Positions 32,817-36,196 of a stretch of 36,196 nt of DNA are shown here, in pieces. Below the pieces are notes generated by a model that did not search any database, had not been told where the DNA came from, and worked only from the letters and a program-made list of their open reading frames with translations. The stretch covers positions 1 to 36,196 of the forward strand of contig CAJYMH010000026.1 in NCBI GenBank assembly GCA_913776195.1. The letters run 5' to 3'. How positions within the stretch are numbered: the stretch's first letter is position 1; the number at the start of each line of letters is the position of its first letter. This DNA comes from an uncultured Caulobacter sp. Its GTDB lineage: Bacteria; Pseudomonadota; Alphaproteobacteria; Caulobacterales; Caulobacteraceae. A program made the translations under genes and the position numbers.

Positions 32817-35009
32817 TTAGCCGCGCGGGCCCACGTGGTCAAAGGCTCGCGGCATGTCCTTCACACGCGCACCCCGGCCGGACAGGCTGGGGTTGGTCAT
32901 GAAGTAATCATGAGCGGAGAAGGCGCCCTTGTGGTTCCAGGCCGGATCCCTCGCATAGCCGCCTTCGGCGTCGAGCCGCCAAGACTGCGCTTCGTCATTG
33001 AGGTTGGCGACCATGATCTGATTGAGCACCTGCTGGTGCACGGTCGGGTTCTCGATCGGCACGAGGCTTTCGACGCGGCGGTCGAGGTTGCGCTGCATCC
33101 AGTCGGCCGAGGAGATGAACACGCGGGTCTGGGCGCTGGGCATGGGGTGGCCGTCGGCGAAGGCCACAACGCGAGAATGCTCCAGGAAGCGACCGACGAT
33201 GCTTTTGACCCGGATACTCTCGGACAGGCCCTTGATCCCGGGACGCAGGCAGCAGATGCCGCGGATCACCAGATCGATCTCGACTCCGGCCTGGCTGGCC
33301 GCGTAGAGGGCGTCGATGACGGTGGCGTCCACCAGGCTGTTGAGCTTTGCCCAGATGGCGGCCGGCTTGCCGGCGCGGGCGTTGTCCGCCTCGCGAGCGA
33401 TCATATCGAGTAGATCGGCCTTCAGAGTGATCGGCGAGAAGGACAGCTTCTCCAGCCGTTCGGGGCGGGCGTAGCCGGTTATGAAGTTGAACAGCAGACC
33501 GGCGTCCCGAGCCATGGCCGGGTCGGTCGTGAACAGCGACAGGTCAGTGTAAACCTTGGCCGTCTGCGGGTGATAGTTGCCGGTGCCGAAATGGCAGTAG
33601 GTGCGCAGCTGGTCGCCTTCGCGGCGGACCACGACGCTGACCTTGGCGTGGGTCTTGTACTCCACGAAGCCGAAGACGACGTGGACGCCGGCGCGTTCCA
33701 GGTCCTTGGCCCATTTCAGGTTCGCTTCCTCGTCGAAGCGGGCCTTGATCTCGACCACGGCGGTGACGGATTTGCCGTTGTCGGCCGCCTCGATCAGGGC
33801 GGCGATGATCGGGCTGTCGGCGCTGGTGCGGTACAGGGTCTGCTTGATCGCCAGGACGTTGGGGTCGCGGGCGGCCTGCTTGAGGAACTGGACCACCACG
33901 TCGAAGCTCTCGAAGGGGTGGTGGACCAGGATGTCCTTCTCACGGATCGCGGCGAAGCAGTCCCCGCCATGGTCGCGGATCCGCTCGGGGAAGCGGGCCT
34001 GGAAGGGCGGGAACTTCAGCTCAGGGCGATGCGAGGGGATGAGTTGGGTCATCTGGGCCAGGCCCAGCTTTCCATCGACCAGCACCACGTCCTGAGGTTC
34101 GGCGCGCAGACCCTCTATGATGAAGTCGCGCAGGTCCTGCGGCATGGTCGTCTGCAGCTTGGCGCGGACGACAGAGCCCAGGCGACGCTTCTTCAGGCGC
34201 GCCTCGAACTCGCGCACCAGGTCTTCGGCCTCTTCCTCGATCTCCACGTCGCTGTCGCGGATCAGGCGGAACAGGCCGCGGCCCTCGACTTCGTAACCAG
34301 GGAAGATGTGGTCGAGGAACAGGATGATGAGGGATTCGAGGGCGATGATCCGACGTTCGCTCTTCCGCGAGCGGCTGGAGGCCTCGGTCAGCTGCCAGAA
34401 ACGCTCGACTTGCGCGGGGACCGGCACCAGGGCGTAGAGCGACTTGCCGTCGGCGACGCGCTTCAACTTCAGCGCCAGGCAGAAGCCCAGGTTCGGGATG
34501 AACGGGAACGGGTGCGCCGGGTCGATGGCCAGGGGCGTCAGCACCGGGAAGATGCGCGAGAGAAAGATCTCTTCCGCTTTTGCGTGGTCGCGCGGCGTCA
34601 CGTCCTTGGCGTCGAGGAGGGTCAGATTCTCGGACGCCAGTTCAGCGCGGATCTGGCTCCAGATCGCTTGCTGGTCGGCCATCAGTTCGGCGGCCGATTC
34701 GTTGATGGCCGAGAGCTGTTCGGCGGCGGTGAGGCCGTCCTGGCTGACGGTGCGCACGGCTTCGCGGACCTGGCCCTTCAGGCCGGCGACGCGGACCATG
34801 TAGAATTCGTCGAGGTTGCCCGCCGAGATGGCCAGGAAGCGCAGGCGCTCCAGCAAGGGGTGGCGGGGGTTCTGGCTTTCCTCGAGCACGCGGCGGTTGA
34901 AGGCGAGCCAGGAAAGCTCGCGGTTGATGAACCGGTCCGGCGACGCCAGCAAGGCCTCGTCGAGCGCCAGCTGGGGCTCGGTCGTGGCGGTCTGGATCAC
35001 GTCGGTCAT
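32817..35009 (-). CDS. ppk1: Polyphosphate kinase 1
   Basis: Ppk1 makes inorganic polyphosphate from ATP by an autophosphorylated histidine. At 730 residues it has normal length: N domain (about 25-130, [18 protein letters not shown]), head domain ([19 protein letters not shown]), and two phospholipase D-like catalytic domains. The likely phospho-acceptor is H473 in [20 protein letters not shown], with H480 nearby. The second catalytic domain has [16 protein letters not shown] and [15 protein letters not shown]. It sits between hdaA (38-nt gap) and ppx. The long open frames antisense to it are GC-driven shadows. Confidence 0.98.
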   Translation of the reverse strand: MTDVIQTATTEPQLALDEALLASPDRFINRELSWLAFNRRVLEESQNPRHPLLERLRFLAISAGNLDEFYMVRVAGLKGQVREAVRTVSQDGLTAAEQLSAINESAAELMADQQAIWSQIRAELASENLTLLDAKDVTPRDHAKAEEIFLSRIFPVLTPLAIDPAHPFPFIPNLGFCLALKLKRVADGKSLYALVPVPAQVERFWQLTEASSRSRKSERRIIALESLIILFLDHIFPGYEVEGRGLFRLIRDSDVEIEEEAEDLVREFEARLKKRRLGSVVRAKLQTTMPQDLRDFIIEGLRAEPQDVVLVDGKLGLAQMTQLIPSHRPELKFPPFQARFPERIRDHGGDCFAAIREKDILVHHPFESFDVVVQFLKQAARDPNVLAIKQTLYRTSADSPIIAALIEAADNGKSVTAVVEIKARFDEEANLKWAKDLERAGVHVVFGFVEYKTHAKVSVVVRREGDQLRTYCHFGTGNYHPQTAKVYTDLSLFTTDPAMARDAGLLFNFITGYARPERLEKLSFSPITLKADLLDMIAREADNARAGKPAAIWAKLNSLVDATVIDALYAASQAGVEIDLVIRGICCLRPGIKGLSESIRVKSIVGRFLEHSRVVAFADGHPMPSAQTRVFISSADWMQRNLDRRVESLVPIENPTVHQQVLNQIMVANLNDEAQSWRLDAEGGYARDPAWNHKGAFSAHDYFMTNPSLSGRGARVKDMPRAFDHVGPRG

Positions 35010-35047
35010 GCCTGAACTTTCTAAGCGCTAACCTCGAATAATCAGCG

Positions 35048-35725
35048 CTATTCGCTAAAAAGTTCTAGGTTTTCCGTGTCGTTTTCAAGAATTTGCCGTG
35101 CCAGGACGCGGGAAATGGCTTTCTGCTCGGCGTCGGCGGCCTCATCGAGCTTCTTGACGATCTCCAGAGCCTGCGGAACCGAACGCTCCATCCGGCGCAG
35201 CAGGTAAGGGTAGACATCCTCGGCAGGGCGGATGTTCCGCTCGCGGAAGAACTTCCGCAGCACGCCTTCGAGCACCACGTCGTCCGGCTCCTCGATCTCG
35301 GCCACGGGCATGGCGTTGAGACGGGAGCGCAGGTCGGGCAGGCGGGTTGTCCATTCCACTGGCGGCTTGCGCGAGGTCAGCAGCAGCGAGCCGCCGTGCT
35401 GGGCCGCCATGTTGATCAGATGAAACAGAGCCTCGTCGCTGACCCAGTCGTCGGCGTTCTCCAGCAACACCGGGCGACCATGCAGGGAGGCGAGATCAGC
35501 CGGTTCCTTGCGGGTGGGGGCGACGGCGGCGACGCGGGCGGCCCATTCGCGAGCCAAGTGGCTTTTACCGACGCCGGCCGGCCCGATCAGGGCGAGACAG
35601 CCGCCGTGCCACGAAGGCCAAGCGTCTAGTGCGCGCAAAGCTTCACTATTGGTGGGAGACGCCACGAAGTCTTCCCGCGCAAAGGATGGAGGCCTCTTAA
35701 GCTTCAGTCTCAGTTGGCGAGCCAA
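35048..35725 (-). CDS. hdaA: DnaA regulatory inactivator HdaA
   Basis: HdaA is a DnaA-related AAA+ protein that, bound to the sliding clamp, triggers ATP hydrolysis by DnaA after initiation. The 225-residue protein has an N-terminal clamp-binding motif QLRLKL (4-9), Walker A GPAGVGKS (48-55), a degenerate Walker B (PVLLENADD), and the sensor 2 region RRMERSVPQALEIVKKLD. It lacks the DnaA DNA-binding domain. The start codon appears to be TTG at 35725: an in-frame stop lies 27 nt upstream with no ATG or GTG between, and the next in-frame GTG would remove the clamp motif. GGAAG lies nine bases upstream. It leads the hdaA-ppk1-ppx run. A poor DnaA-box match lies 100 nt upstream. Confidence 0.93.
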   Translation of the reverse strand: MARQLRLKLKRPPSFAREDFVASPTNSEALRALDAWPSWHGGCLALIGPAGVGKSHLAREWAARVAAVAPTRKEPADLASLHGRPVLLENADDWVSDEALFHLINMAAQHGGSLLLTSRKPPVEWTTRLPDLRSRLNAMPVAEIEEPDDVVLEGVLRKFFRERNIRPAEDVYPYLLRRMERSVPQALEIVKKLDEAADAEQKAISRVLARQILENDTENLELFSE

Positions 35726-35965
35726 ACGCGCTGACTTCCAAGTCGTTAATTACGTTCTGACCTTAACGGGACTTCCGTGGCGGGTCGATGTCTTCAATGC
35801 GACGGGGTGTGGAGGATTTCGCCAAGTTGTGGATGGCTAGGCGGATCCTGAGGCCCGTTCGCGGGGCTGAGTTTGTCTTTGAGATAGGATTGAGGCCGGG
35901 TTTGGGCAGGTATTGAAGAGCCTGGCGCGCGCTTTGGATTGCGAGGATTTCCTCCGGTTCCGTCT

Positions 35966-35986
35966 TCCTCGCCCTTGTGGCGAGGA
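35966..35986. repeat. Short palindromic repeat-like hairpin
   Basis: TCCTCGCC-CTTGT-GGCGAGGA is a perfect 8-bp stem with a 5-nt loop, followed by TCCAGACCC. It has the look of small dispersed intergenic palindromes found in Caulobacter and related genomes. I see only this copy in the window. Confidence 0.5.
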
Positions 35987-36020
35987 TCCAGACCCGGCGC
36001 TGTCGCCCTCACACTGGGTC

Positions 36021-36041
36021 CTTCTCCCCTAAAGGGAGAGG
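36021..36041. repeat. Second short hairpin repeat
   Basis: TCTCCC-CTAAA-GGGAGA (36023-36039), extended by outer C-G and G-U pairs, lies 35 nt after the first. It resembles the CCCTCTCCC/GGGAGAGGG intergenic elements common in related genomes. Single copy here. Confidence 0.45.
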
Positions 36042-36091
36042 GAGGCGTGATTCCGCATCCTCACGGGAGAACCCGAAAGGTTGGAAGGGCG

Positions 36092-36163
36092 GCGGAGCGG
36101 CCTGACCTGCGTCAGGCGATGTGCGTTTGGAGTGCCGGGTCGACGAAGGTCTTTCCGCTCCGC
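36092..36163. other. Nested inverted repeats near the right edge
   Basis: GCGGAGCGG (36092-36100) pairs perfectly with CCGCTCCGC (36155-36163). Inside it, GCCTGAC-CTGC-GTCAGGC (36100-36117) forms its own hairpin. Together they could fold as a branched RNA or mark an mRNA end of a gene beyond the window. No function is assigned. Confidence 0.3.
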
Positions 36164-36196
36164 GCGATCGTGTCTGGGGGCTCCTCGAGAGGACTT

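Larger units (their letters stand above)
35726..36196. other. Non-coding region upstream of hdaA, with hairpin repeats
   Basis: 471 nt with no believable gene. The hdaA promoter should lie in the first 150 nt. TGTGGATGG at 35829-35837 matches the DnaA box complement at seven of nine positions. Two short hairpin repeats (35966-35986 and 36021-36041) and a nested inverted repeat (36092-36163) fill the rest. The minus-strand 72-residue open frame at 35794-36012 translates the hairpin repeat and is not credited. Confidence 0.6.

Noticed and set aside
32040..35015. Long plus-strand open frames antisense to ppx and ppk1 (457 and 481 codons)
   Set aside because: They mirror well-conserved genes, carry no recognisable domain and have the composition expected of antisense frames in high-GC DNA.
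35747..35777. Possible CtrA site (TTAA...TTAAC) upstream of hdaA
   Set aside because: The two halves are 13 nt apart, not the 7 nt of the CtrA consensus.
35794..36012. 72-codon minus-strand frame
   Set aside because: Its first part simply translates the hairpin repeat (LDPRHKGEED), a common false gene pattern.
1..36196. Phage, insertion sequences, CRISPR arrays, toxin-antitoxin or defence systems, tRNA or rRNA genes
   Set aside because: I looked through all intergenic regions and gene products and saw none; the gaps are too short or lack the needed structures.

Overview
This window is a gene-dense, high-GC stretch of core chromosome. It most likely comes from an alphaproteobacterium of the Caulobacterales (Caulobacter/Phenylobacterium/Brevundimonas type). 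The evidence is the family content: a short HdaA-type DnaA regulator, an lptF-lptG-lptD-surA-pdxA-rsmA run and a large TonB-dependent receptor. Caulobacter-like promoters (TTG...GCTATAA), a GGAAC-N17-CGTT general-stress promoter and GANTC sites agree. I see no phage, insertion sequence, CRISPR, tRNA or rRNA. All genes look intact except radA, which the left edge cuts.

Layout. 1-3252 (minus): dnaB, alr and radA, a replication/cell wall/repair cluster with a perfect DnaA box upstream of dnaB. 3425-6040 (minus): a TonB-dependent receptor between dnaB and the ribosomal genes. 6476-7732 (minus): rpsF-rpsR-rplI with a terminator and a long leader. 8020-9204: an unrecognised secreted protein converging on a secreted peroxiredoxin. 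9326-15371 (plus): fabD-fabG-acpP-fabF-mltG-yicC-gmk, covering fatty acid synthesis, peptidoglycan cutting, RNA turnover and GMP phosphorylation. 15368-23165 (minus): lptF-lptG-lptD-surA-pdxA-rsmA, for LPS export, outer membrane folding, vitamin B6 and rRNA methylation. 23319-25607 (plus): pepA, holC and an I78-type inhibitor lipoprotein. 25612-28361: an ABC-F ATPase divergent from ndk, then a small glycine-zipper lipoprotein with its own stress promoter. 28358-31229: purM-purN divergent from rnd. 31233-35725 (minus): hdaA-ppk1-ppx. 35726-36196: non-coding, with hairpin repeats.

How it works together. Most of the window supports growth: fatty acids, LPS transport, peptidoglycan, purines, ribosomal proteins and replication. 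Two places tie replication to DnaA: the DnaA box at dnaB, and HdaA, which inactivates DnaA and sits upstream of the polyphosphate genes. I found no clearly new multi-gene system. The most useful leads are the stress promoter on the glycine-zipper lipoprotein, the DnaA box at dnaB, the shared -10 region between the ABC-F gene and ndk, the unrecognised secreted protein, and the fact that all five convergent gene pairs meet within 4 nt.
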